A stretch of 24,886 bases of DNA, from positions 42,641-67,526 of the forward strand of contig MU631853.1 of NCBI GenBank assembly GCA_026770615.1. The letters are read 5' to 3'. A program made the translations under genes and the position numbers. This DNA is from Pavlovales sp. CCMP2436 (lineage: Eukaryota > Haptophyta > Pavlovophyceae > Pavlovales). Under the pieces are notes generated by a model. The model saw only the letters and a list, made by a program, of their open reading frames with translations, ran no database searches and had not been told where the DNA came from. Positions 17,582 through 24,886 of this stretch are shown in pieces. Every line of letters begins with the position of its first letter. The stretch's first letter is position 1.

Positions 17582-18923
17582 TACTCCCCGCGCCATAACG
17601 TACATCTCATTGGGCGCACACTACATACGGAGGCCTTCCCGGCGATTGCTTACGGGTCGAACTCCGAATTAGTGGCGCGATTCCGCACTGGAAAGGGGGG
17701 AAAAGTGGTGGCCGGGACGAAGAAGTAGACATTGGTCACCCCTGCGCGCTAAGCGTCGATAGCTGATGTCGAATAGAGCCCTCCTCGACGGTCGGAGCCC
17801 ACCTCGTGTGCCTCCCAGGTGCCTCTAGGGTCGACAGCATACTTCGTATAACTAAAACTTCCGATTCTCAGCGTTCGGAAGCGAAAAGAAAGTCATGGTT
17901 CCCGGAGTGATGCCGCGGAGTTAGTTGCAGATTCGTGAATGAGGCGGTGCGGCACCACTTCCGGTTCGTGAGTTACTCCGGAAGATTTCAACCGGACTTT
18001 TTCGAATTTCCCCCCGGACTGGCCACTAATTCGAATTTTGACCCTTCCCGGTACCCCCGGCGGCTGAAAGTTAGGGCCTAATTGCCAAGTCCCTGGGGCA
18101 CATTTGATTTACTTAATATTGCCCAACACGAATAAAATATAAGCGCAAATAAATCGATTAATTAAATACTTACAAAAAATGGTGATTTTAAAAAAAATTG
18201 AGGCCGTCTACGCCGCGGGGACTCAGATTCCAGCCGCGCCACGCCCGGAGGTGGTACCGCTGGTGTGTAGGAGGGGCTGGTGCTTGCCGGGGGTGCTCCC
18301 TGAGCGCGCCATGTCGCATTTGAGGCGCGCAGGTGCGGCCGTCGCGCCCTCGTTCGCCTGGGACAGGGTGCGATCAGGCGGGTCTTCGGAGGAGAAGGGC
18401 ACACGGCTCGCCTATGAAGCGCGCGACGGATCCTATGGCCTTCTCCCGGTCCCCGGTCATTCAGGGAAGCCGGAGAGCCGTCGCGCGCCTCATAGGCGAG
18501 CCGTGTGCCCTTCTCCTCCGAAGACCCGCCTGATCGCACCCTGTCCCAGGCGAACGAGGGCGCGACGGCCGCACCTGCGCGCCTCAAATGCGACATGGCG
18601 CGCTCGGGGAGCACCCCCGACAAGCACCAGCTCCCCTCTGCACACCAGCGGTACCACCTCCGGGCGTGGCGCGGCTGGAATCTGAGTCCCGCGGCGTAGA
18701 CGGCCGGGTGCTCAAAAGTAAAAAAAAATTACCATTTTTTGTATGTATTTAATTTATTTATTTATTTGCGCTTATTTTTATTCATGTTGGGCGATCTTAA
18801 GCTACCTAAATGTGCCTCAGGAGCTTGGCGATTGGGCCCTAGCTTTTCAGCCGGCGGGGATGCAGGGAAGGCCTCCGTATGTAGTGTGCACCTAATGAGA
18901 CGTACGTTATGGCGCGGGGAGTA
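17582..18923. repeat. 1.34-kb near-perfect palindrome (long inverted repeat) with a MITE in the left arm
   Basis: The left arm is 17582-17642 plus 18052-18429, and the right arm is 18478-18923. They are inverse complements around a 48-nt spacer (18430-18477). Outer ends match as TACTCCCCGCGCCATAACGT against ACGTTATGGCGCGGGGAGTA. The inner 250 bases of the arms are almost identical, including CGCCTGGGACAGGGTGCGAT and GACTCAGATTCCAGCCGCGC. The outer parts are more diverged. Open frames on both strands here are mirror images of each other and share protein sequence, so they are not evidence of genes. It may be a fold-back transposon or an inverted duplication; I see no transposase. Confidence 0.88.
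17643..18042 (+). mobile_element. MITE family M, copy 2, with 9-bp target duplication
   Basis: The insertion is bounded by CCTTCCCGG at 17634-17642 and 18043-18051. The ends carry inverted repeats GGTCGAACTCCGAATTAGTG-GC and GCCACTAATTCGAATTTTGAC. The right palindrome arm has no insertion at the mirrored site (it reads through CCTTCCC once), which proves that the MITE moved in after the palindrome formed. The 400-bp body is a diverged reverse complement of 12715-13083. A 9-bp duplication fits Mutator-like (MULE) mobilisation among other options. Confidence 0.87.
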
Positions 18924-19686
18924 TAAAAATATGAATATTAAATAAACGCAGTCTTTCATCAGCTACGCCTGGCCCTGGCGGAATAGAGTCGCCAATTCGC
19001 CACTCGGCACTCGCCTGAGCCGAATAACCAAGACGTTCGAGCCCAATATCTTGCAGATATTATGCAGGATGGCCGAAGTTTTCACGTGCCCAAAAAAAAA
19101 AAAACGCGAACCATGTGGCTTGCTATGTAACTACATGGGGGCCCGCGCACGGGGAAGATGGGTCTACCCTCGGGTATCACCGTGCTGTCCCTAGCTGAAG
19201 AGGACGCTTCCGGTGGTGATACACGGGGTAGGCCGTAAGGCACGCCTCGGGCCATGCTCGGCCAGGTGATAAATATATTAATTAAGACTAAATCTAATGA
19301 AATATGTGATTTTAAACACACTTTCAATGATAAACTACCCCGCGCCTTGTGCACCAGCGCCTAGCTCTAGCACTATAGTGGGAAGCGGAGCGATCAGTCC
19401 CCACGGGAGAGCAGCGAGCAGCGGCCGTGCGCTATAAGTAACTAACTAATTAATAAACTCTTTTATAAAAATTCGAATATTGTAGTATTACGTTATTCGG
19501 GTTTGAAGCAAGCGAGTACTTTGAAGCGTGATGCTAGCCCGTACCTGGGGTGGCCTGGGGCACGGAGCCCAACGGTGATAGCTGATACAGACAAACTGAC
19601 AATGGTTGGTGATATGTACCCAGTTTGCTGACAAAATGGTGTTTAGTACCCATTGGCGATAATCACCGGCACAGCGCGAACGAGCG
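18924..19686. other. Intergenic region upstream of the Nudix gene
   Basis: No gene is recognised. The stretch contains an A-run at 19090-19102, a short inverted repeat GTATCACC/GGTGATAC (about 19177-19224) and AT-rich patches at 19268-19330 and 19438-19490. The last 100 bases before ATG 19687 would be the Nudix promoter or leader; no TATA-like site is convincing. Confidence 0.4.
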
Positions 19687-21473
19687 ATGGCGTTCAGAGC
19701 CCTCGGTGCCTTCGGGCGCTGGCGCGTGGCCCTGCGTCCAGCCCTCTTGGGCCTTGCCGGCTCTGTTGTTGCCGGGGGCCTTTCGCTGGACGCGGCGCGC
19801 ATGCAGGCACCAGCGCTCACGGCAGGCACGCAGGCGCCGGCGGCCTGCCCGCTCTCGCACACGCGAGACACCTACACTGGCGTGATCATCGAGTCGGATG
19901 CGCTCGCCGGACTAGACGTCGCGCAGTTTGCCTCGGCGCTCAGCGAATCATGCGTGCAGTGGGCCGAGCAGGGCATCCGCGGCGTTTGGCTACATGTGCC
20001 ACTCGCGAGCAGCTATTGCGTACCCGTCGCTATTGGACAGGGGTTTGCTTACCACCACGCCACGCCTACCACCCTCACGCTCGTGCGCTGGTTGCCGTCC
20101 GACGCCCCGAACTCGCTGCCGCCTGGTCCATCGCATCAGGTAGGAGTGGGTGCGTTCGTCGTGCACAAGGGTTGTTTGCTGATGGTGAAGGAGCGCAGCG
20201 GTCCGGCAGGTGAATCATCACACACACACACACACACGCACACACGCACGCACACACATACACACACACACACGCGCAAGCACGCACACACACACACGCG
20301 CGCAAGCACGCAAACACACACACCCCAAAGGTGAATTATCGCACACACGCACACACACACACATGCACGCACACACACACACACACACGCGCGCGCGCGC
20401 ACGCACACACACACACCGCAAAGGTGAATTATCGCACAAACACACACACACACACACACCGCACAGGTGAATTATCGCGCGCGCACACACACACATCAAT
20501 GATGAGTAGGTGCTCGCTTCCGTGTGCGTTATGGGACCCCCCCACTTCCTGTCACTGCCTGCCTGTCCTGACTGCCTCCCCTGCCCCCCCGCCCTCTCCC
20601 CTCCCCCCCCCCTCCCCGCCCCCCCCTTCACACACACGCACATCAATGATCAATAACCCCCCCCCTCACCATCCCCCCCCCGCAGCAAAATACGGGATCT
20701 GGAAGGTGCCGACCGGGCTGATCGATCCGGGCGAGGACATTTTCGATGCAGTGCAGCGAGAGGTCTTGGAGGAGACTGGATGCCGGACGACCAACGACGG
20801 CGCGCGGCTGATGTCGATGAGGTGCGGCACCGCTAGCGCGCTGTGCTGTGTTAGTCAGTTAGTATGACCCTTCAACACACCCGCAAACACCCTAGGCGTT
20901 GAGGGAGGTGCCTTTCATGATATCTGCAGTGGAAGGGGGCGCTCAGCCCCCCGAGGCAGCAATCAGCCTTGACGAAGATGGCTGCACTGTGTGTGTGCTC
21001 GACTGAGCCCGAGACGCAACTCAATTCTGCGCTGATCGAGTACAAAGGTGGCGTGGTGACTATCTCGTATTGTGCAAAATATGTGCGTGCACACTGCTTG
21101 AACTGGAGGGTAGGGCGCGTTAACGTTGTGCCCTCTACTCCCTCAACTCCGCTTCAGGCACGCGCACCCGATGCGTGAAGGCGGCATTAGCGATGTCTTT
21201 ATCATGGTCGAACTTAAGCTCGCGGACGTAGCTGGGGCCGACGCGATCACGATCCAAGAGAGTGAGATTGCAGAGGCCAAATGGATGCCAATGGCCGAGG
21301 TCACGGCGTTGGAGTATTACAAAACAGGCGGCATGCTTTACGAGATGGTCCTCGCCGCAGCTGCCGAGAAGGGTCAAGGGGCACAGCAGGGGCAGGATGG
21401 TGGCTTCTCGGGGCGCAAGTTGGCGAACGGCCGGATGCCCGGGCACTCTATGGTTTATCGGTCTCGCCTCTGA
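19687..21473 (+). CDS. NUDT6: NUDT6-like Nudix hydrolase, 3 exons
   Basis: This Nudix hydrolase resembles animal NUDT6 and plant NUDT2/5-10 proteins, which hydrolyse nucleoside-diphosphate-linked compounds such as ADP-ribose or NADH in some members. Exons are 19687-20209, 20686-20821 and 21158-21473. Introns are 476 nt (phase 1) and 336 nt (phase 2), GT-AG. The product is 324 residues against about 316 in human NUDT6. The N-terminal pre-Nudix domain has the family order [38 protein letters not shown]. The Nudix box [23 protein letters not shown] (185-207) has every G, E, R-E and E-E residue of GX5EX7[23 protein letters not shown] and EAKWMPM follow. The Ala/Arg-rich first 50 residues include a hydrophobic stretch and may be organelle targeting. 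Substrate cannot be told from sequence. Intron 1 consists largely of CA repeats. Confidence 0.93.
20218..20500 (+). repeat. CA-repeat minisatellite with duplicated splice donors in intron 1 of the Nudix gene
   Basis: Long (CA)n/(CG)n tracts are punctuated by the unit GGTGAAT(C/T)AT(C)(A/G)CACAC at about 20209, 20330, 20423 and 20466. The first instance is the genuine 5' splice site, so the array has copied the exon-intron boundary three more times into the intron. The array is followed by a C-rich stretch (20538-20690) that supplies the polypyrimidine tract. Confidence 0.8.
20864..20886 (+). repeat. 23-nt dispersed repeat, copy 2
   Basis: Identical to 3246-3268, located in intron 2 of the Nudix gene. 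Neighbouring sequence is unrelated at the two sites. Confidence 0.6.
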
Positions 21474-21912
21474 ACTTCAACTCTGCGCGTACTCCAACCA
21501 AGGGCTCCGACCGGACCGTATTAAATACTAACTTAGATGCCATGATGAGGGTGATTCTTAATTACGTAATCAACCAACTCTAAAAAATAGAAACCTTTAT
21601 ATCACGCGATCAGGCGAGCGCGCAGTAACACTAATTGGTATATTGACTAATTGGTATATAAGTGCATTATATTCATAGTTATACACACTCACTAGCTACA
21701 GTTTATGGATTGTGGTGCTTAGTCTCACATCAGATGCGCTCACAAGTCACATCCTCAGTGAAATGTATGACTTCGGATTCTCCGGCGTGGGCCATGATAA
21801 TCAGTCTCCGCGAAGGAGCAGCAGCAACCAATTTCGGCTAGAAGGCGGTCGAGGCGACCAATATTCGATTGCAAGGCGGTCGGGCGAATATATTTCGAGG
21901 GCAAGAAACATA
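21474..21912. other. Intergenic region after the Nudix gene
   Basis: The spacer is AT-rich to about 21710. The segment 21820-21900 contains a short direct duplication of GGCGGTCG with CGAATAT-type sequence (GAAGGCGGTCGAGGCGACCA and CAAGGCGGTCGGGCGAATAT). No gene is visible. Confidence 0.4.
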
Positions 21913-22516
21913 CCATGAACAGCCCGGTCTGGAGCTAACATAAAATTCTTACCTGAGCTTATCATGGAGTCGCGCAACGGAGGAAGGAAGATATGTGTAA
22001 TCTCCATCGATGAAAGGAAGACATACTTTGAAGCAACAGATGACAGACTGGCCCAAGGATAATAAGCAGGAAATAAATACTGACGAAACTTTAACAGTGG
22101 GGGGAGGAGAGAGGGGTGAGGTGAGAGTGAGGGTGAGGATGTGGGTGTGGTGGTGATGGGGACGCTGGCAGCGGCAGCCGCAGCAGCTCGAGAGAAGGAG
22201 ACGGCAAGTTATATTACTGATAGGGATTCAAGCTGGCGTCTGACTGTTCTGAATGTTGTGCTGATCTGAGCGGTTGAATCAAACGTGGGCGGTTGGGACG
22301 AGGACGACCGCAGTACATAGAAGGCGGCGGCGGCGGCGACAATGTAACACTACTAGGACATCGGCGCGTCCGGCAACTCAACGATGTAATTTTTTTCAGT
22401 GGTGATCAAGCAGCATGCAGGTGAAGGTGAAGACCTGCTGGAACGGCAGATTCACCTATTAGTGGCGTAGGTATGAATCGACAACGTCCGATGAGAAGAC
22501 TCGAGCGGAATAAATT
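21913..22516 (+). mobile_element. 5'-truncated copy C of the OTU-bearing LINE-like repeat, with an R2 insertion
   Basis: It aligns with 23367-23868: ACAGCCCGG(T/C)CTGGAGCTAAC, GGAGGAAGGA(A/T)GATATG, TCCATCGATGAA, the purine-rich stretch, AACGTGGGCGG, CTCAACGATGTAATTTTTTT, and the terminal ACTCGAGCGGAATAAA. Only the last 40 or so codons of the OTU domain are present and the frame is damaged (the THFGAT region reads through the stop). At 22209-22274 a 60-odd-base R2 sequence interrupts the element relative to copy D. Confidence 0.83.
22213..22273 (+). repeat. Dispersed repeat R2 (copy inside LINE-like copy C)
   Basis: TTACTGATAGGGATTCAAGC, then TGGCGTCTGACTGTTCTGAA and TGTTGTGCTGATCTGAGCGG. 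It is the cleanest full-length copy. Comparison with copies B and D shows it is an insertion, so R2 is itself mobile or was moved by rearrangement. Confidence 0.78.
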
Positions 22517-22519
22517 ATG

Positions 22520-22586
22520 TATTACTATTACTGATAGGAGGGATTCATCAAGCTTGCGAGTGGCGTCTGCGCCTCTGCGGTCTGAC
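22520..22586 (+). repeat. Dispersed repeat R2 (degenerate copy)
   Basis: ATTACTGATAGGAGGGATTC, ATCAAGCTTGCGAGTGGCGT and GCGGTCTGAC follow the R2 order with small insertions. It lies directly 3' of LINE-like copy C, as the copy at 6341 lies after copy A. Confidence 0.6.
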
Positions 22587-22669
22587 CCGGGCTGGAATAA
22601 CTTCTAAATGACCTACCGACCCCTCCCATCGGCCGCCGCACACTGATGCTTTTGAGGGGCACACTGGGC

Positions 22670-22692
22670 TATGTGACAAGTTAGTTATATGC
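22670..22692 (-). repeat. 23-nt piece of the fold-back MITE centre, inverted
   Basis: CTATGTGACAAGTTAGTTAT-ATG is the exact inverse complement of 5264-5286 in the centre of the fold-back MITE. It sits at the 5' edge of LINE-like copy D and contains the start codon of its ORF, so it may be the remnant of another MITE. Confidence 0.6.
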
Positions 22693-23486
22693 TTGTCGCA
22701 TGTAGTGGCACTGGCCGGTGTGTTATTACTATCGGGGTACCTAACGCTAGGACTAACACCTCACTACCCAACCCAGCGGGCCCACGGGCAGCAGGAAGAA
22801 AGGCTATCAGAGCACAAAAAGCCCCTACAGAGGAAGAAGCCGTCACCATCACTGGAGATCTACGGACAAGCGAACCGGCTGGCAACCTGAGAGCGCTACT
22901 GGCAAGGGTAAACCTAACCCACTCAAGCATACAAGGTGATGGAAACTGCCTCCCCTACGCTGTGCTGAGAAGCGCAGGAAGGACGGTTAGCTGGGAGGAA
23001 GCCATAGCACTACGAAATGCGGCAATCACACATGCCCGCAGCCTCCCGCAACACATCCAGGAACAGTTGAATCTACGCAGACCGGAGAACGTAGGTGACC
23101 CTATGGGCAATAACCTTGACCACCGGCTAATCTGTAACGTTTGGCCGATTGAAGCGCAAGCAAAGTACGGGCCGCCTCACTTCGGACCAAATCAGGCAGC
23201 ATGGATGAACGATAACATGCTCCACAGCATCGCCACATGCGTAGGCAAAGATGTGGTTCTGATCAAGAGACTGGAGCAGGGGCAAGTGCATAAAGTCATC
23301 GCTATATACCGCGCCGAGCCTCTGAACGGCCTCTTACCATACAGCGCAAACGGAAACGGGTGGACAGCCCGGCCTGGAGCTAACGTAAAATCCTTACCCG
23401 AGCTTATCGCAGAGTTGCGCAACGGAGGAAGGATGATATGCGTAATCTCCATCGATGAAGGCAAGACACACTTTGGAGCAACATAG
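22689..23486 (+). CDS. OTU-like cysteine protease encoded by the repeat (probably the C-terminal part of a larger element protein)
   Basis: The 265-residue open frame is intact. Residues 78-265 look like an ovarian-tumour (OTU) domain: IQGDGNCLPYAVLRSAG carries the D-x-x-C catalytic loop (Asp84, Cys87). WMNDNMLHSIATCVGKDVVL matches the central W-x(n)-hydrophobic-A segment of the family, and THFGAT holds the candidate catalytic His261 near the C-terminus. OTU enzymes are deubiquitinating or related cysteine proteases, and some retroelements carry such domains. Residues 1-77 are low in recognisable motifs and probably the remains of a longer protein, so the ATG used may be fortuitous. Copy B retains the same frame for 139 codons after a frameshift, showing that this is the repeat's own gene rather than a captured host gene at one site. 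Activity cannot be inferred. Confidence 0.75.
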   Translation: MLVACSGTGRCVITIGVPNARTNTSLPNPAGPRAAGRKAIRAQKAPTEEEAVTITGDLRTSEPAGNLRALLARVNLTHSSIQGDGNCLPYAVLRSAGRTVSWEEAIALRNAAITHARSLPQHIQEQLNLRRPENVGDPMGNNLDHRLICNVWPIEAQAKYGPPHFGPNQAAWMNDNMLHSIATCVGKDVVLIKRLEQGQVHKVIAIYRAEPLNGLLPYSANGNGWTARPGANVKSLPELIAELRNGGRMICVISIDEGKTHFGAT

Positions 23487-23868
23487 GATAGTCTGACCCG
23501 AGGTTTAGAAGCCAGAAAGTAAGACTGACGAAACCAAAACGGCGAGGGGAGAGGAGAGGGGAAGGTGAGAGCGAGGGTGGGGACGCGGTGGAGATGGGAA
23601 CATTGGCAGCGGCAGCCGCAGCAGCTCGAGAGAAGGAGACGACAAGCTGTGATGAAAGTCGAACGTGGGCGGCTGGGACGAGGACGACAGCGGCACATGG
23701 AAGGCGGCGGCGGCGGCGACAATGTGGCAAGGACATCGGCGTGTCCGGCATCTCAACGATGTAATTTTTTTCAGTCGTGGTCACGAAGACCTGCTTGAAC
23801 GGCGGAATCACTTGCGAAAGCGACGTTGTTATAAACCGACGACGACGTGAGGACTCGAGCGGAATAAA
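22689..23868 (+). mobile_element. Longest copy (D) of the OTU-bearing LINE-like repeat
   Basis: It contains an intact 265-codon ORF followed by a 380-base 3' UTR ending in GAGGACTCGAGCGGAATAAA. Its 3' end coincides with those of copies A, B, C and E, while the 5' ends of all five differ. That pattern is the mark of target-primed reverse transcription in non-LTR retrotransposons. No reverse transcriptase is in the window, so the 5' boundary of copy D (placed near the ORF start) is uncertain and the class remains an inference. Confidence 0.75.
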
Positions 23869-24046
23869 CATACAAGCTAATAGCTATAAGCTTGAACACG
23901 TACATATGCACTTATACAGGCTGATTTAGCTAATACGGCTACACATATTAGCAGCACCCAGTAGTTAAGCACCCACCGATTTTTTTTTAGTAAGAACGAA
24001 GTCAGTCTCGTTGTTTCCATGCTTATTAAAAAAAAAGTTAGTTACG
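23869..24046. other. Intergenic region before the chromodomain gene
   Basis: AT-rich, with T- and A-runs at 23980-23988 and 24028-24036 just before the ATG at 24047. No gene is visible. Confidence 0.4.
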
Positions 24047-24586
24047 ATGGAAGAAAGAGATGAGGCCGAGGAGGGAGGCTGCCTGCCGCTCTTCTACACG
24101 ATAGGTGCCAAGCAGATCGGGTACCTGCCGTTCACGGAGGCATAGGCGAGCGAGCGCGTCCATTGCTCCATCTGCCTCGATGCTCACCGCACTGGCTTGC
24201 TCATCTGGCAAATGGTGTGCGAGGGGCGCAAAGACAACATGATTGCAAAGGATGGGCACATCTACGGGGTGCACCCTGCCGCCGTTACCGCTGCAAGCGC
24301 CGCCGCCGCCTCTACCGTCGCTGCCGCTGCGCGTGCCGCCGCCGCGCCCGCCGCTGTGCCCAACCTCGATTTCGAGCTTCCATATGACGTCGAGGAGATC
24401 GTCTCGTACCGCCACAGCAAGAAGAAGCGGCGCGACGAGTGGCGGGTCAAGTGGTAGAACTACCCGGCGAGCAAGAACACGTGGGAACCGATCGAGAACC
24501 TGTCGGATGACCTCATAGCAGTCGCGCAATCGCTTAAGGCCCGCGCAGTTCGCGGGCCCCCAACCATCATCGACGAATCGGAATGA
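24047..24586 (+). pseudogene. Chromodomain protein gene with two in-frame TAG codons
   Basis: A single frame runs for 179 codons from ATG 24047 to TGA 24584-24586, interrupted only by TAG at 24143-24145 (codon 33) and 24455-24457 (codon 137). The C-terminal half is a chromodomain: YDVEEIVSYRHSKKKRRDEW, RVKW, stop, NYPASKNTWEPIENL. The three aromatic-cage positions of HP1-type domains (Tyr of YDV, Trp of VKW, Tyr of NY) are all kept, and the second TAG falls exactly on the conserved Lys after VKW, one base from AAG. Upstream are HCSICLDAHRTG and an Ala-rich linker of about 25 residues. The rest of the frame has normal GC-rich codon use. It could be a young pseudogene, a domesticated chromovirus remnant, or a readthrough gene. 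The aminotransferase in this window ends in TAG, so a general recoding of UAG is unlikely. Confidence 0.75.
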
Positions 24587-24886
24587 GGGAATGATGCGAA
24601 ATAATATATATATAAAATACCTATCAGTAAATATATAAATTATTTACCATCGGCCCAGTTGGCGCGCGTGTCCTTGCCCCATGTAATTCAGTAATTGGAC
24701 TTCAGCAGGGGTCGAATGAGGGTATGCCCTTTTTCGCTTTACCTCTCCACGTAAGAGTCATCAAGAAAATAACCTGCTTACCAAATTCCCCCCTTGTGTC
24801 CTCAATCGCAGACGACATTAATTTGTCCGGTAAGGCTACAGCCGTCTTCGCAGCCTTCCCGCAGCTAACCAGCCTATTACTCTCTG
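24587..24886. other. AT-rich sequence at the window end
   Basis: A TATATATATA tract lies near 24605 and AT-rich sequence runs to 24650. No coding or RNA gene is recognised up to the window edge. Confidence 0.4.

Noticed and set aside
18162..18685. Overlapping ORFs of 153 and 168 codons on opposite strands with the same internal protein sequence
   Set aside because: They are mirror images produced by the palindrome and have no recognisable domain, so they are not evidence for a gene.
20075..20646. Cys-Val rich minus-strand ORFs
   Set aside because: They are translations of the CA/GT microsatellite in the Nudix intron.
24047..24586. Genome-wide reassignment of UAG to a sense codon
   Set aside because: The aminotransferase gene ends in TAG at the expected family C-terminus, so UAG acts as a stop in this genome.
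1..24886. tRNA or rRNA genes
   Set aside because: No cloverleaf with a T-loop GGTTCGA-type motif or conserved rRNA segment was recognised by eye on either strand. A tRNAscan-SE and Infernal run would be decisive.

Overview
The window looks like nuclear DNA of a unicellular eukaryotic alga, most likely one with a complex (secondary) plastid such as a haptophyte or a relative. Exons are very GC-rich. Introns are short, of GT-AG type and in all three phases. One gene has a UGA-Sec codon just before its true stop. One protein starts with a signal-peptide-like stretch followed by a basic, Ser/Arg-rich stretch, as in bipartite plastid targeting. Spacers are AT-rich and full of mobile-element debris. 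The exact lineage cannot be fixed by eye.

Seven intact host genes can be modelled exon by exon: a selenoprotein thioredoxin reductase (minus, 991-2755, 3 exons); a NUDCD3-like NudC/CS-domain cochaperone (plus, 3693-4926, 2 exons); a plastid-type short-chain dehydrogenase resembling chlorophyll(ide) b reductase NOL (plus, 6665-7669, 1 exon); a mitochondrial alanine/serine-glyoxylate aminotransferase (minus, 10231-11997, 3 exons); a BOLA2-like Fe-S protein (minus, 13302-13986, 2 exons); a SART1/Snu66 tri-snRNP splicing factor (plus, 14247-17413, 4 exons); and a NUDT6-like Nudix hydrolase (plus, 19687-21473, 3 exons). BOLA2 and SART1 are divergent across 260 bases. A chromodomain gene with two in-frame TAG codons lies at 24047-24586.

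The spacers hold a repeat family of at least four 5'-truncated copies plus one 3'-end fragment that share one 3' end, as LINE-type retrotransposons do. Its longest copy encodes an intact OTU-like cysteine protease. Other elements are a 987-bp element with about 42-bp terminal inverted repeats and arrays of G-run units; two MITE copies, one with a 9-bp target duplication; a small fold-back MITE; a 1.34-kb palindrome interrupted by one of the MITEs; and a small dispersed repeat that twice lies directly 3' of the LINE-like copies.

The host genes do not form one pathway. They are housekeeping functions: redox and selenium, chaperone, pigment or plastid SDR, photorespiration, Fe-S, splicing and Nudix. 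The most novel material is the OTU-bearing repeat family, the large palindrome, the G-run TIR element, and a tandemly duplicated splice-donor minisatellite in intron 1 of the Nudix gene.
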